Positions 53,117 to 63,585 of a stretch of DNA of 64,000 nt are shown piece by piece. The stretch comes from Bacteroidales bacterium. GTDB lineage: Bacteria; Bacteroidota; Bacteroidia; Bacteroidales; P3. The notes under the pieces were generated by a model. That model was not told where the DNA came from and did no database searches. It saw only the letters and a list, made by a program, of their open reading frames with translations. Where the stretch lies: the NCBI GenBank assembly GCA_017934545.1, contig JAGBJI010000002.1:1-64000 (forward strand), in the 5' to 3' direction. Position 1 is the first letter of the stretch, and each line of letters opens with the position of its first letter. The translations under genes and the position numbers were made by a program.

Positions 53117-54957
53117 GAAAATTTATTCCGATTGCATTTATATTGCTTTTTTCCTGTGCCGTATCGGCACAGGAAAAAACTTTAACGGACTATGACCTTT
53201 GCAAAGAGGATGTCAGTAAAAGTGCAATCAGAAAATACGAGAAGGCTTTGTCGTTTTACAAAAGCAAAAATTACCAAAAGTCTTCCCAAATCTTACAACA
53301 GTTAATCAAAGAGGAAGAAGACTTTGCTTTGCCTTGCTTTCTGATGGGCATGATTGGCGTTGTAAAGGACAATACTGCGATGATAATGAAATATTTTCCC
53401 ATGGTGCAGCAGCGTTGTCCGCAATTTGACCATCCGTATCAGTATTACTACATGGGAATGATAGATTACACGGAAGAAAGATACGAAAAAGCGGTTCAAA
53501 ACTTTGAAACGTTTCTTTCGGTTACGGAAGGAAACAATTTTTACGACTCTTTGCAAAACGTAGCCATCAATTACATAGATTGGAGCGAGTTTCTGCACAA
53601 CACAATTGAGAACAAAGTGGATTTCAATCCGAAAAAAATCAATTTCCTTGCAGAAAACAAAAACTACGCAGAGCCGTTCATCACGTGGGATAAGCAACAT
53701 ATATATTTTATACGCGAACATATCATCCGCACAAGCGACAAAGGCGGATTTATTTCCGATGTCCAAACCTCTTCAAAACGGCTTTTGTATGTCAGCGAAT
53801 TGGATTCAACGGGATTTTATGACAAAGGATTTGAAGCACAAGACCCTTTCAACAACATACTTCCGCAAAGCGGAGTAAGCATGACGGCGGATAACAATTT
53901 TGTTTTCTTTGCTGCAAAGAACAATGCGGACAAAAGCGACAACACATGGAACATCTACCGTTGCGAAAGGGTAGGTGACTATTTTTCGCAGGCAACGCCC
54001 GTAAACATAAACACAACTCTTTTCAACGAGATGTCGCCCTGTGTTTCTGCGGACGGAAATCTTTTGTTTTTTTCTTCCGACCGTCAGGGCGGAAAGGGAG
54101 GTTATGATATTTGGATGAGCAAACGCACCGACAAAGACAAATGGAGTGACCCCGTAAACTTAGGACGCAACGTCAATACCTTCGGTGACGAAACTTCTCC
54201 GTTCATTGCGGCGGATAACACCCATCTTTATTTCCTTTCAAACGGCAGAAAAACCATAGGCGGTAAGGATATATTTTGTTACAATCTGCAAAAAGACTCG
54301 CCAGCAGAGAATATAGGCTACCCCGTTAACACGGAAAACGACGAGCAATCCGTAGGCGTTGCCTTGGACGGCCGCACGGCTTATTCCGTATTCAGATTAG
54401 GCGAGGAAAAATACGGCACAATATACACTTTTGAGTTGAATAAAAACGTGCAGGCCGACAAAAGGGTGCTGGTCAAACTCAATGTCAACCGATTGTTGCA
54501 GGGAAATATAACTTTCAAACTTACATCCCTTGCCGACGGAGAAACCTTTTACGGTTTTGTTTCGCAGGATTATAACAATACTGTCTTGGTTTTGAAACCG
54601 CAAACGGACTATGTGCTGACTTTTGACCAAAAAGGATATTTGTTTGCAGCCCGTAAAATCAGCTCGCTTGCCGACAGTACGCAGTTGGATGCCATTCCTT
54701 TGGAAACAGGGGCTAAAGGCGTGCTGCACGATATAGTTTTCAACGCAAAGGAAAACCGCTTTGACAATGTTTCCGTGCAAATCCTTGACGCATTTACCGA
54801 CTTTCTGAAACTCAACCAACGCATCAGAACGGAAATATCCGCACCCCAAACTTTGGGTAAGGCAATAGAAACATATTTAATCAAAAGCGGCATACGCCAA
54901 GACAGAATTTCGCTCCGCAACACGCAGGACAAAAATATTGTTTATACGGTTAAATAA
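53113..54957 (+). CDS. PorE-like TPR and beta-propeller protein
   Basis: 614 residues with a signal peptide (SCAVSAQ). TPR-like helices at 30-165, a PD40/WD40-like propeller at about 185-420 with repeats such as GNLLFFSSDRQGGKGGYDIW and THLYFLSNGRKTIGGKDIF, a small beta domain at 445-530, then a short C-terminal part. The order matches PorE of the type IX system, which ends in an OmpA domain binding peptidoglycan. Here the last part lacks a clear GxxD-type OmpA motif, so it may be degenerate or a paralogue. Confidence 0.72.
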   Translation: MRKFIPIAFILLFSCAVSAQEKTLTDYDLCKEDVSKSAIRKYEKALSFYKSKNYQKSSQILQQLIKEEEDFALPCFLMGMIGVVKDNTAMIMKYFPMVQQRCPQFDHPYQYYYMGMIDYTEERYEKAVQNFETFLSVTEGNNFYDSLQNVAINYIDWSEFLHNTIENKVDFNPKKINFLAENKNYAEPFITWDKQHIYFIREHIIRTSDKGGFISDVQTSSKRLLYVSELDSTGFYDKGFEAQDPFNNILPQSGVSMTADNNFVFFAAKNNADKSDNTWNIYRCERVGDYFSQATPVNINTTLFNEMSPCVSADGNLLFFSSDRQGGKGGYDIWMSKRTDKDKWSDPVNLGRNVNTFGDETSPFIAADNTHLYFLSNGRKTIGGKDIFCYNLQKDSPAENIGYPVNTENDEQSVGVALDGRTAYSVFRLGEEKYGTIYTFELNKNVQADKRVLVKLNVNRLLQGNITFKLTSLADGETFYGFVSQDYNNTVLVLKPQTDYVLTFDQKGYLFAARKISSLADSTQLDAIPLETGAKGVLHDIVFNAKENRFDNVSVQILDAFTDFLKLNQRIRTEISAPQTLGKAIETYLIKSGIRQDRISLRNTQDKNIVYTVK

Positions 54958-55009
54958 AACCGTAATTATTATTTGTTATACATCAAACCAAACAAAACCA
55001 ATCAGTAAT

Positions 55010-56467
55010 ATGACTTTACGCAAATATTTTCAGTTTTTAATCATTTTAGCATTAGTTTTCATAACCGCAGACGGGCTTTTCTCTCAAACTCAAAGCCGCA
55101 CGATAACCCTTGAAGAACAATTGCCCGAAACCGACAGCCTTATTCTTAAAGCCGTTGATGAATGGCAGGACAAAAAGTTCGGCTTTTTCATGCATTGGGG
55201 TATATATGCACAAGAACAATTGGTGGAAAGTTGGAGCATATGCAACGAAGAGTGGATTGACCGCAAAAACCGCCCTTATGAAGAGTATAAACAGTGGTAT
55301 CAAAACTTAAACAAAACGTTCAATCCTACGCAATTCGCTCCCAAAAAGTGGGCAGACGCCGCACAAAAGGCGGGAATGAAATACGTAATCTTCACCACCA
55401 AACATCACGACGGCTTTTGCATGTACGACACCAAGCAAACCGATTACAAGATTACGGACAAAAACACTTCGCCTTTTGCTTTGAACGACGGCAGGGACAT
55501 AACGGCGGAGATATTGAAAGCCTTCAGACAGAAAGGATTTATGACGGGCTTGTATTTTTCCAAAGCCGATTGGCACAATGAGAACTATTGGTCGCCGCTT
55601 TGGGCAACACCCGACCGCAATGTCAATTACAACATTGACAAACACCCTGAAATGTGGCGTAAATTCTGCGATTTCACCCACAACCAGATAAAAGAGCTGA
55701 CACATAACTACGGAAAAATTGACATTTTGTGGTTGGACGGCGGTTGGATACGCCCTGCATGGAGCGTAAAGCCGGGAAGCGAAGAGGAAACATGGCTCGG
55801 TGCTTATAAACGTATACAAGACATAGATATGCCTAAGGTTGCAAAGATTGCACGGGAAACCAATCCGTCTATGATAATCGTTGACCGCAGTGTAGGCGGA
55901 AAATACGAAAACTACCGTACGCCCGAACAACAAATACCCGACACCCTGCTTGACTATCCGTGGGAAACATGTATGACTATGGGCGATTCATGGTCGTACG
56001 TCAAAAACGACAACTACAAAAGCACCTGCACGCTGATACATATGCTCGTTGACATAGTGTGCAAAGGCGGCAATTTTCTTTTGAACGTAGCACCCGACCA
56101 AGACGGCAATCTGCCTGAGGCGGCATTGCAACGTATGGACTCAATAGGAGAGTGGATGAACATCAACGCACAGGCTATATACAACACCCGTCCCGTGTTT
56201 CCGTACAAAAGCAATGACATTTGCTTTACGCAAGCAAAGGATTCAACCGTTTACGCCATTATCTTAACGGGTAATGACAACGGATTAAACGCCACGTATA
56301 CGCTGCCTGAAGATTTAAAACTAAAAGAAGGCAAAAAACAAATACTCGGCAGTAAACAAAAAGCCGTTTTGACAAAAAACAATACGGGAACATATGCGTT
56401 GAAATTCAACAATATATTTCTGAAAAACAACCGTTTGCAACACGCCGTCGCCGTTGTGCTTGATTAA
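55010..56467 (+). CDS. Alpha-L-fucosidase (GH29)
   Basis: 485 residues with a signal peptide. It releases L-fucose from host or plant glycans. FGFFMHWGIYAQ near the start, YVIFTTKHHDGFCMYD, GLYFSKADW and the nucleophile strand IDILWLDGGW are those of family 29, and the C-terminal beta-sandwich is present. ATG at 55010 gives a proper signal peptide; earlier readings overlap the PorE-like gene. Its presence beside gmd-fcl in the same window suggests both salvage and synthesis of fucose. Confidence 0.92.
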   Translation: MTLRKYFQFLIILALVFITADGLFSQTQSRTITLEEQLPETDSLILKAVDEWQDKKFGFFMHWGIYAQEQLVESWSICNEEWIDRKNRPYEEYKQWYQNLNKTFNPTQFAPKKWADAAQKAGMKYVIFTTKHHDGFCMYDTKQTDYKITDKNTSPFALNDGRDITAEILKAFRQKGFMTGLYFSKADWHNENYWSPLWATPDRNVNYNIDKHPEMWRKFCDFTHNQIKELTHNYGKIDILWLDGGWIRPAWSVKPGSEEETWLGAYKRIQDIDMPKVAKIARETNPSMIIVDRSVGGKYENYRTPEQQIPDTLLDYPWETCMTMGDSWSYVKNDNYKSTCTLIHMLVDIVCKGGNFLLNVAPDQDGNLPEAALQRMDSIGEWMNINAQAIYNTRPVFPYKSNDICFTQAKDSTVYAIILTGNDNGLNATYTLPEDLKLKEGKKQILGSKQKAVLTKNNTGTYALKFNNIFLKNNRLQHAVAVVLD

Positions 56468-56499
56468 AAAAGAGTTTTTATTCATGTATTTCAACAATT

Positions 56500-56695
56500 C
56501 CAATCAATTGTTTCAGAATCTAATTTCAGTAAATTTGAATTAAAATTTTTCTTTTCAGAATTCATTTTATTTTAAACCGTCCAAAACACAACTTTGGACG
56601 GTTCAAAACTATATTTCGGACGGTCTGAAATAAATTCTTTTCTGAAAAGGAAAAAATTGATTCAAGGAAGAAAAAATTAAATTCAAAAAAGAAAA
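56500..56695. repeat. Family B 22-bp-phased repeat, copy 3
   Basis: AACCGTCC at 56575, inverse GGACGGTT at 56596 and GGACGGTC at 56618, that is the mirror arrangement of copies 1 and 2, with the same TTCAGAA-rich borders. Lies between the converging fucosidase and RsiV-like genes, in a gap of 307 bp holding nothing else. Confidence 0.7.
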
Positions 56696-56774
56696 AAATA
56701 TGTTCGGAAAACATTGTTTTGCTTTCCGAACATTGTTTTTTGTGTTGAGGTTCTGTTTGCGGGAAAACGGCGGA

Positions 56775-57644
56775 TTATTGTCCGTTGATTGTTTCCTGCA
56801 ACATTTGAAGTATTTCTTTGTTAAGAATTTTTTTGCATTTGTCCCAACCGATTACTACCGTCGGTATGCCCAAGGCATAAGGTGCTATCTCGTATTGTTG
56901 ATACTGTACAAGCAATCCGTCCTGTGTGAAAAACGGTTCGGCTTGCGGCAAAGGCAGACCGTTTTCTATGGCTTCGGGGAACAGGTTTTCTTTCATGGAT
57001 TTGACATTTGACGCCTCAAAATAGTCAACAAGTCCTTGTTCAATGTATACAAGCAGTTGTTTTTTGTCGGCAACCATGTCCCAGCCGTATGTTTTGCCTG
57101 TTTTGTTGTTGAACGTCATGCCGTTGACCGTCGTTGAGCCGTGCGCACCTCCCATATAACTGTGGTTGATGTCGGATACGCTCGTCAGATGTTGGTTTCT
57201 GAAAGACACATATATACTGTCGTAGGACGACATTTGTATTTGGCTTTCTTTCATCCACTCCCGTTCGCCCTCTTGTGTAGGTGTGTACATTTTGTGTACG
57301 GCATAATAGTCGGTAAATGCCTGACCGTTGTCTAATTTTTTTTGTAACGGCGGTATTTTTACGGTGTCCGATTCGCCGAACGGATAATAACTCAATGACG
57401 ATTGTATCCATTTGCGTACGGAATCAACATATGCCTGCGGTCCGTTGACGGGATATTCCGCCCAGACGAACGTTGTGCTGAACAGAGAACTGTCTTGGGA
57501 GTGAAAGGCTTGGTATTGGATTTCGGCGTTTTCGGATGCAGAAGTTGTTTGTTCCTGTTCCGCCGCATTTTTTTGTCGGTTGCATGAACACAAAACAACC
57601 GAAAGTACCATTGCGGTAAGCGATAATTGGTGTAAAATCTTCAT
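56775..57644 (-). CDS. RsiV-like lipoprotein (DUF3298/DUF4163)
   Basis: 289 residues from ATG 57644; a longer reading begins before the promoter and is unlikely. Lipobox LCSC. The DUF3298 part shows SYMGGAHGSTTVNGMTF and, near the end, YEIAPYALGIPTVVI, as in the lysozyme-binding domain of RsiV. Without an anti-sigma part it is a lipoprotein of the RsiV/YdaL-like group whose role in Bacteroidetes is unknown. Confidence 0.85.
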   Translation of the reverse strand: MKILHQLSLTAMVLSVVLCSCNRQKNAAEQEQTTSASENAEIQYQAFHSQDSSLFSTTFVWAEYPVNGPQAYVDSVRKWIQSSLSYYPFGESDTVKIPPLQKKLDNGQAFTDYYAVHKMYTPTQEGEREWMKESQIQMSSYDSIYVSFRNQHLTSVSDINHSYMGGAHGSTTVNGMTFNNKTGKTYGWDMVADKKQLLVYIEQGLVDYFEASNVKSMKENLFPEAIENGLPLPQAEPFFTQDGLLVQYQQYEIAPYALGIPTVVIGWDKCKKILNKEILQMLQETINGQ

Positions 57645-57661
57645 GGTATATCTTTTTTTTG

Positions 57662-57669
57662 CAAAAGTA
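57662..57669 (-). promoter_or_regulatory. -7 promoter box for the RsiV-like gene
   Basis: TACTTTTG on the - strand, 17 nt before the ATG at 57644; it lies inside a longer open frame and so decides the start. Confidence 0.65.
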
Positions 57670-57748
57670 AACAAATATATTTTATCTTCGGCACTAAAGA
57701 AAGTAAATTCTGATGTTTTGTTATGTGATTTTGACTTTTTGGTAGGTG

Positions 57749-57787
57749 ATAAAAAAGACGCAAAATCAATAAAGATTTTGCGTCTTT
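57749..57787 (-). terminator. Terminator after the fibronectin III T9SS gene
   Basis: A perfect 14-bp stem (57754-57767 and 57774-57787) followed on the - strand by T6. Confidence 0.8.
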
Positions 57788-57799
57788 GCTAAACAAAAG

Positions 57800-60706
57800 C
57801 TATTGTTTTATAAATTGCTTTATATATCTTCGGTCATTGATATAACCAATCAGTGTATACGTTCCCGCTTTAAGACGGCTTATATCCAGCGTTTTGACGG
57901 GTGCTTGGCTTCGGAGTACGGTTTGTCCGTTCGGAGATATGATTAAAACGTTGTTTATCTGTTCTTTGCCGCAGTCAACGGTTATCATGTCGGTTGCAGG
58001 ATTAGGATACAGGTGTATATCTGCCGTGGCGTTGCCGTCAGGGGTTATCAAAGAGTTTAAATTTATTTCAACGGTGTCCGTCTGTGTAAAATCTGATGTA
58101 TCGCCCGGCGAACATACGGTTCTGACTTTTATTTCGTAGGCAACGCTTTGGTCAATGTTGCGGATTGTAAACACAGGGTCAAGGGTCACAAGTTTGGTTT
58201 GCCATTGCAAAGCGTCAAGTTCTTTGTACCAAACCTCCCAAAGATTGTCGTCATCGTCGGATGTCCACGTTGCCATAATGGTTTCGTTGCTCTTGGTTTT
58301 GTACCAATAGGCTTGGAAATTCTCCGGCACTTGGCACTCCTGCGTTACGGAGGAAAGCGTTGTGAAGACTGTAAACGACGAATCGTAACTGTTTTCCTGC
58401 GAACATTGCGATGATATTACTGCTTTGTAAAAAGTGTTTTCTTCCAATTGGGTTACGGTGCAGGACGGCGAAGAGGTAAGAAGTGTTTTTGCCATAGTGC
58501 CGTCGTTTTTGTATATGTTGACACGCCAAGCGGTGTTTTTGTCCGAAGCAGACCACGAAAGTTGCACGTAATTCAGTCCGATTTCGTCGGTGTTTATAGT
58601 TTTAGGTGCCGCACAGGCATCGCAAACGGAGATGTTTTTAAGTTTTGCAATTGATGTCTGGGCTGATGAAGAAATGAAAACGAACTTTATAACCACGTTA
58701 TCGGACATAAGCACATTGTCCAATGTGACCATATGTGAATCGTAACTGTTTATCGGTTTTTGCGTTGCAGGGATTAATGCCGACTGAACGAAGGTTTGTC
58801 CTCCGTCGGACGAGGTGTAGACAACAACGGACGAGGTGTTGTACAAATCAAACGCAAGCAATGCGGCATCCATTTGCGACAAATCAAACACTTCAGTGTA
58901 CAATGTGTTCGGTTCTGCGGTGTAGCATACGGGTACGTTGACAAAACCATTTTGTGAATTGAAGTCTATTGTGTTTGCATACAGATAAGGATATTGCGTG
59001 ACAGGGGCGCAAAGGGTGGCAAACTCAACGTTGTCGGTATAAAAACTTGTATCTTGGTTGGCGTTTACCGCTCTGACTTTGAAAAGATAAGAAGTATTTG
59101 GCGTAAGGTTGCCCAAGTCAATACTGTTGTCATAAGTGTCAACATTTATCCATGCAGATGAAAACGTGTTTTCTTTGTACGAAACTATGTAATATGAAGC
59201 CCCTTGTACTGCATTCCATTTAAAATATGCCGAATCGTAGGTTGTTGAATATGTTATGGTGTTGTAGTCCACCGCCTGTGATATTACGTGGGTTTTAAAG
59301 CTGTCTATTTCGGAATAAAAACTCTCTTCGTCGCTGCAAACGGCCTTAACCCTGAAGAAATATTCAGTACTTTCTGTCAGTCCTGTCAGATAGTAATTGT
59401 TGGTAATGTTTGTATAGGTTGTCCAACCGGTGTCTTGCTGCGTTTTTATCTGCAAATCGTACGACATTTGGTTGTTTGTTATCGTCCAGGATAGTTCTGC
59501 ACTGTGGCTTGTTATGGATTTGGCGGTTAAATCCGTAGGTACGGCACAGTAACGCGGCACTATGCTGATATTGTCCACCGCTATTGAGCCGTTGTCCTGC
59601 GATGTGTCGGAATTAGTCCATACAAACAACAGTCTGCGGTATGTGCCTATGTATGCAGACGGCAGTTCCAAGTGTGCGTCCTTCCATTGCCCTGCAGTAG
59701 AAGTGAACAATGTGTCTTTTACCATATAATAATCCGTTGGTGCTTTGCCTGCGGCAAGGCTGCTTCCGTTGCTTGTAAGATATATTTTTATTCCGTCTTT
59801 AAGCGAACTCATATTTGATTTGTACTTAAATTCCGTGTAATAACTTACGGCTTCATCGGGAATGAAAAAGTCTACGTATGCGTACGATACGGCACTCTTT
59901 TTATTGTCTTTGGACATGGTCTGACCGTCGTTGCTTATGTATACGCTGTGACCTGTTGACAATCCGCCGTAATCGGCATATGTTCCTATCACCCAAGGAT
60001 TGGAAACGCCGTTCATAAGTCCTACATGTGCATTTGACAAAGAGTCTTCAAAATTTATGTATACGGGCAAATCCTCAACGGCATCCTCTTTCATATATTT
60101 TATATATACGTATTTCCAATTGCTGAACGAAGATATGCAGTGGCTGCGTACTGCAAATTGGTAGATATGGTCGTAAAACGGCAGCTCAAAAGAATATTCC
60201 ATATTATTGGTGAACACTCTTTTGCCCGTAGTTTCAGGGTTTGTTCCCGGTTCGTCCCAAACCACTTCCCAATAGTCTGCATCTTCGTCGGCAGACCATT
60301 GCAACAGCAGATAACTGTCGGTCATTGACCCCAAAAACACCTCTTCCACTTCCGAACAATTGAAAGAATAACCCAATGTATAGAACGATGACAAATCCGA
60401 CCAGTCGCTTGTGTCCGAATCGTCATTAACCGAACGCACTCTCCACACATATTGCGTTGCCGAAGACAGATTGGATATATATATAATGGTGTCTTCGGTT
60501 GTCACGGTTACGGTGTTTTGGTTCAAAACCGTACCGTACGACACTATATATTCATATGCCGAAGTGTCTTTCAGCCAACTTAAATACGCAGAAGTTTCGT
60601 CTATGTCGGTTACTGTCAATTGTTGGGGAATATTTGCAGTGTTTGTTTGTGCATAAATGCCCGTCATAGCCAGCAGACTTATCAAAAAAACGGTCAAATT
60701 CTTCAT
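57800..60706 (-). CDS. Large secreted fibronectin III protein with T9SS sorting domain
   Basis: 968 residues from the ATG at 60706, which gives a signal peptide (FLISLLAMTGIYAQ). It has at least five fibronectin III-type repeats (VTDIDETSAYLSWLKDTSAY, AKSITSHSAELSWTI, VQGASYYIVSYKENTF, IGLNYVQLSWSASD and another near the end), a jelly-roll or MAM-like segment at about 210-400 (VYINFEDSLSNAHVG), and a type A sorting domain (DIHLYPNPATDMITVDCG). No enzyme domain is seen; an adhesin or surface-layer role is inferred. Has its own promoter and terminator. Confidence 0.88.
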   Translation of the reverse strand: MKNLTVFLISLLAMTGIYAQTNTANIPQQLTVTDIDETSAYLSWLKDTSAYEYIVSYGTVLNQNTVTVTTEDTIIYISNLSSATQYVWRVRSVNDDSDTSDWSDLSSFYTLGYSFNCSEVEEVFLGSMTDSYLLLQWSADEDADYWEVVWDEPGTNPETTGKRVFTNNMEYSFELPFYDHIYQFAVRSHCISSFSNWKYVYIKYMKEDAVEDLPVYINFEDSLSNAHVGLMNGVSNPWVIGTYADYGGLSTGHSVYISNDGQTMSKDNKKSAVSYAYVDFFIPDEAVSYYTEFKYKSNMSSLKDGIKIYLTSNGSSLAAGKAPTDYYMVKDTLFTSTAGQWKDAHLELPSAYIGTYRRLLFVWTNSDTSQDNGSIAVDNISIVPRYCAVPTDLTAKSITSHSAELSWTITNNQMSYDLQIKTQQDTGWTTYTNITNNYYLTGLTESTEYFFRVKAVCSDEESFYSEIDSFKTHVISQAVDYNTITYSTTYDSAYFKWNAVQGASYYIVSYKENTFSSAWINVDTYDNSIDLGNLTPNTSYLFKVRAVNANQDTSFYTDNVEFATLCAPVTQYPYLYANTIDFNSQNGFVNVPVCYTAEPNTLYTEVFDLSQMDAALLAFDLYNTSSVVVYTSSDGGQTFVQSALIPATQKPINSYDSHMVTLDNVLMSDNVVIKFVFISSSAQTSIAKLKNISVCDACAAPKTINTDEIGLNYVQLSWSASDKNTAWRVNIYKNDGTMAKTLLTSSPSCTVTQLEENTFYKAVISSQCSQENSYDSSFTVFTTLSSVTQECQVPENFQAYWYKTKSNETIMATWTSDDDDNLWEVWYKELDALQWQTKLVTLDPVFTIRNIDQSVAYEIKVRTVCSPGDTSDFTQTDTVEINLNSLITPDGNATADIHLYPNPATDMITVDCGKEQINNVLIISPNGQTVLRSQAPVKTLDISRLKAGTYTLIGYINDRRYIKQFIKQ

Positions 60707-60735
60707 TGTCTTGTATATATTTGGTGTTAGAAATG

Positions 60736-60743
60736 CAAATTTA
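60736..60743 (-). promoter_or_regulatory. -7 promoter box for the fibronectin III gene
   Basis: TAAATTTG on the - strand, 30 nt before the ATG at 60706; divergent from the parE box 35 bp away. Confidence 0.65.
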
Positions 60744-60777
60744 TAAAAAATATTGTAAACCGTTGCTTTTTTTTTTG

Positions 60778-60785
60778 TAAATTTG
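60778..60785 (+). promoter_or_regulatory. -7 promoter box for parE
   Basis: TAAATTTG only 11 nt before the parE ATG, so the leader is at most a few bases. Confidence 0.65.
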
Positions 60786-60796
60786 CAGCCGTTATT

Positions 60797-62662
60797 ATGG
60801 AAGAACAGATAAACAATACGGCTAATTATAACGAATCGGACATTCGGACTTTGGTTTGGAACGAACATATCCGCAAACGTCCGGGAATGTACATAGGAAA
60901 ACTCGGCAACGGAGCCTCCGCAGACGACGGAATATATATATTGGTAAAAGAAATTGTGGACAATGCCGTTGACGAATTCGCCATGGGATGCGGCAAAACC
61001 ATTGAAATCAATATTGATTTTGAATCGGGCAAGGTCAGTGTGCGTGATTACGGCAGGGGGATACCTTTGGGTAAGTTGATAGACTGCGTTGCCAAGATGA
61101 ATACGGGCGGAAAAATAGACTCCGAAGCCTTTAAAAAGTCGGTGGGTATGAACGGCGTGGGCAGCAAAGCCGTTAACGCCATGAGTTCCTACTTTTTCGT
61201 CAGGTCAATACGCGAAGGAATGACCAAATGTGCTGAATTCTCAAAAGGAGAACTGATAAAAGAATCCTCAACCGAGCCTTGCAGCGACGCTTCTGGCACA
61301 TTGATAGAATTCGTTCCCGACAAAGAAATCTTTGAAAACTATTCTTTCATCAACGAATATATAATAAAGATGGTGAAAAACTATTCCTATCTGAACAAAG
61401 GACTCACCATCGTGTACAACAATCAGAAATTCCGCTCGCAAAACGGATTGTTGGATTTATTGAACGACAATATGGACGGAGAACCTTTGTATCCGTTCAT
61501 CCATATAAAGCAAGACGACTTTGAATTCGCATTTACCCATTCCGATAAGATACTTTCGGAAGAGCATTATTCATTTGTCAACGGTCAATACACGCCTCAG
61601 GGCGGTACACACTTGGCTGCGTTCCGCGAAGCGTTGGTTCGCGTGTGCAAAGACTATTTCAAAAAAGATTACGACCCCAACGACATACGCAGCGGATTGT
61701 TCGCAGCCATCAGCTTGAAGATTTCAGACCCGGTGTTTGAGGGTCAGACAAAGACAAAACTTACAAGCGTTACATACAACAAAGAACAAAACATCACCGT
61801 AAGGAACTATATCAACGATATAGTAAAGAAAAACCTTGACCCGTACCTTTATATGCATCAGGATGCGGCCGATGCGATGTTAGAAAAGATAATCCGCAAC
61901 GAAAAAGACCACAAAGGCATTCAGAACTATAAGAAAGCGGCCAAGGAAGGAGCCAAGAAAGCATCGCTTGTTAACAGAAAACTGCGGGATTGCCGCGTCC
62001 ATTACAACTCAAAAGACGAACGACGTTTGGAATCCACTCTGTTTATCACCGAAGGAGATTCGGCTTCGGGTTCCATAACCAAATCGCGTGACCCCAATGT
62101 GCAAGCCGTGTTCTCTTTAAGGGGCAAACCATACAATTCGTACGGCGAATCCAAAGAGATAGTCTACAAAAACGATGAATTCAATTTGCTTCACAACGCA
62201 TTGAACATAGACGAAGACATGGACAATCTGCGTTATAACAATATAGTTATAGCAACCGATGCCGACGTTGACGGAATGCATATAAGAATGTTGCTTATGA
62301 CGTTCTTTTTGCAGTATTTCCCTGAACTTGTAAAGCGGGGACATATATATATATTGCAGACTCCGTTGTTCAGAGTGCGAAACAAAAAACAGACTTTCTA
62401 TTGCTACAGCGAAGAAGAGAAGCAAGAAGCAATCAAAAAACTGAAAACGGGAATAGAGATTACGCGTTTTAAAGGATTGGGAGAAATTTCGCCCGACGAA
62501 TTTTCGCACTTTATAGGCAAGGACATACGGTTGGACCCGGTTATGCTTAACCACGACTCACAGACACCAGAAGTGCTTAAATTTTTTATGGGCAAAAACA
62601 CACCCGAAAGACAGAATTACATTATAGACAACCTGCGTTACGACGCCATAGAGCAGGATTAG
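60797..62662 (+). CDS. parE: Type II topoisomerase subunit B (ParE/GyrB type)
   Basis: 621 residues, shorter than GyrB. GHKL ATPase motifs [13 protein letters not shown] and [25 protein letters not shown], then the Toprim domain with [16 protein letters not shown] and [18 protein letters not shown]. Together with the A subunit it decatenates chromosomes using ATP. ParC/GyrA, often directly downstream in Bacteroidetes, is not in this window: an exported protein follows instead. Confidence 0.93.
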   Translation: MEEQINNTANYNESDIRTLVWNEHIRKRPGMYIGKLGNGASADDGIYILVKEIVDNAVDEFAMGCGKTIEINIDFESGKVSVRDYGRGIPLGKLIDCVAKMNTGGKIDSEAFKKSVGMNGVGSKAVNAMSSYFFVRSIREGMTKCAEFSKGELIKESSTEPCSDASGTLIEFVPDKEIFENYSFINEYIIKMVKNYSYLNKGLTIVYNNQKFRSQNGLLDLLNDNMDGEPLYPFIHIKQDDFEFAFTHSDKILSEEHYSFVNGQYTPQGGTHLAAFREALVRVCKDYFKKDYDPNDIRSGLFAAISLKISDPVFEGQTKTKLTSVTYNKEQNITVRNYINDIVKKNLDPYLYMHQDAADAMLEKIIRNEKDHKGIQNYKKAAKEGAKKASLVNRKLRDCRVHYNSKDERRLESTLFITEGDSASGSITKSRDPNVQAVFSLRGKPYNSYGESKEIVYKNDEFNLLHNALNIDEDMDNLRYNNIVIATDADVDGMHIRMLLMTFFLQYFPELVKRGHIYILQTPLFRVRNKKQTFYCYSEEEKQEAIKKLKTGIEITRFKGLGEISPDEFSHFIGKDIRLDPVMLNHDSQTPEVLKFFMGKNTPERQNYIIDNLRYDAIEQD

Positions 62663-62714
62663 TGCAACGAAATCTACATAACACAGTATAAAAACATAAA
62701 AACAACATAATATT

Positions 62715-63428
62715 ATGGTAAGAAAATTTATTCATACAGCCGTTTTCGCTTTTTCTGCGGCGGTATGCCTTATGATAAGCGGCACATGTATGTCGCAAAC
62801 CGATACGGAGGAAGAATCTTCTTTGGATATACAACAATTGCGTCCGTGGACTGACGTGATAATAACCGACTTGGCACCGTCGGAATGGAAATGGAACAAA
62901 ACGCAAGCCACACGTTTTTCCATCCGCGGCGATTTTGACGGCGACGGATTTGAAGAAAACCTTTACGAAACCTCTACTATGCTTGTCAGTGACAATGATG
63001 AGCTGACACCGTTGAAACTTGACGGCGATTTGGGGGTGTATTTTTTGACTAACGAGGGCGATTTGGACGGTGACGGCAGCGATGAAATAGGCTTTATGAC
63101 CGTTTACCGCGACTATTCCAACATCAACTACTTCAGAATATATTCTTATACGGGCAACTCGTGGAAAGAAATATTTTCAACCAAGGTTCACGAGTGGGAT
63201 TGCCCTAATTTTGTTCCTACGCGTCCCGAACATCAGTTTGTACACGTGTGGAAGCAAAAAAACAATGCCGATAAAAACAAGATAGTGCTTAAACAACACG
63301 ACGGAGTGGTGGATATGATTTCGTTGCATCCTAACGGCAGATATGCCATAGAACAGATAAAGATAGTGAATAAACGTGCTGCAAAACGCACATGGGGAAC
63401 CATCATCCAACCAAGGTCGGATTTGTAA
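62715..63428 (+). CDS. Exported protein with calcium-binding-type DxDxDG motifs
   Basis: 237 residues, signal peptide (AAVCLMISGTCMSQ). Two acidic loops, GDFDGDGFEENLYET near residue 76 and GDLDGDGSDEIGFM near residue 118, have the DxDxDG pattern of FG-GAP/VCBS-like repeats that bind calcium. The remaining beta-rich sequence is not recognised. It follows parE by 52 nt in the same direction; no promoter box is evident, so it may share its transcript. Confidence 0.8.
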   Translation: MVRKFIHTAVFAFSAAVCLMISGTCMSQTDTEEESSLDIQQLRPWTDVIITDLAPSEWKWNKTQATRFSIRGDFDGDGFEENLYETSTMLVSDNDELTPLKLDGDLGVYFLTNEGDLDGDGSDEIGFMTVYRDYSNINYFRIYSYTGNSWKEIFSTKVHEWDCPNFVPTRPEHQFVHVWKQKNNADKNKIVLKQHDGVVDMISLHPNGRYAIEQIKIVNKRAAKRTWGTIIQPRSDL

Positions 63429-63504
63429 TCTTAATCCCGCAGAACATAACCGAGTGTAATTATCCGCAGAAATAAAACGTCGTTTTACGATTATTAAAGC
63501 GACG

Positions 63505-63585
63505 CTTTAAAAAATCCTTTTCAGAAAACAATTTTTTCTTTTCTGAAAAGGATTTTTTGTTTTCTGAATCTATTTTTGCAGAATT
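63505..63585. repeat. Family B-type flank with strong hairpin
   Basis: A perfect 20-bp inverted repeat (63509-63528 and 63539-63558, CCTTTTCAG core) ending in T6, followed by TTTTCTGAATC. It may end the parE transcript. No AACCGTCC core. Directly adjoins family C copy 2. Confidence 0.65.
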
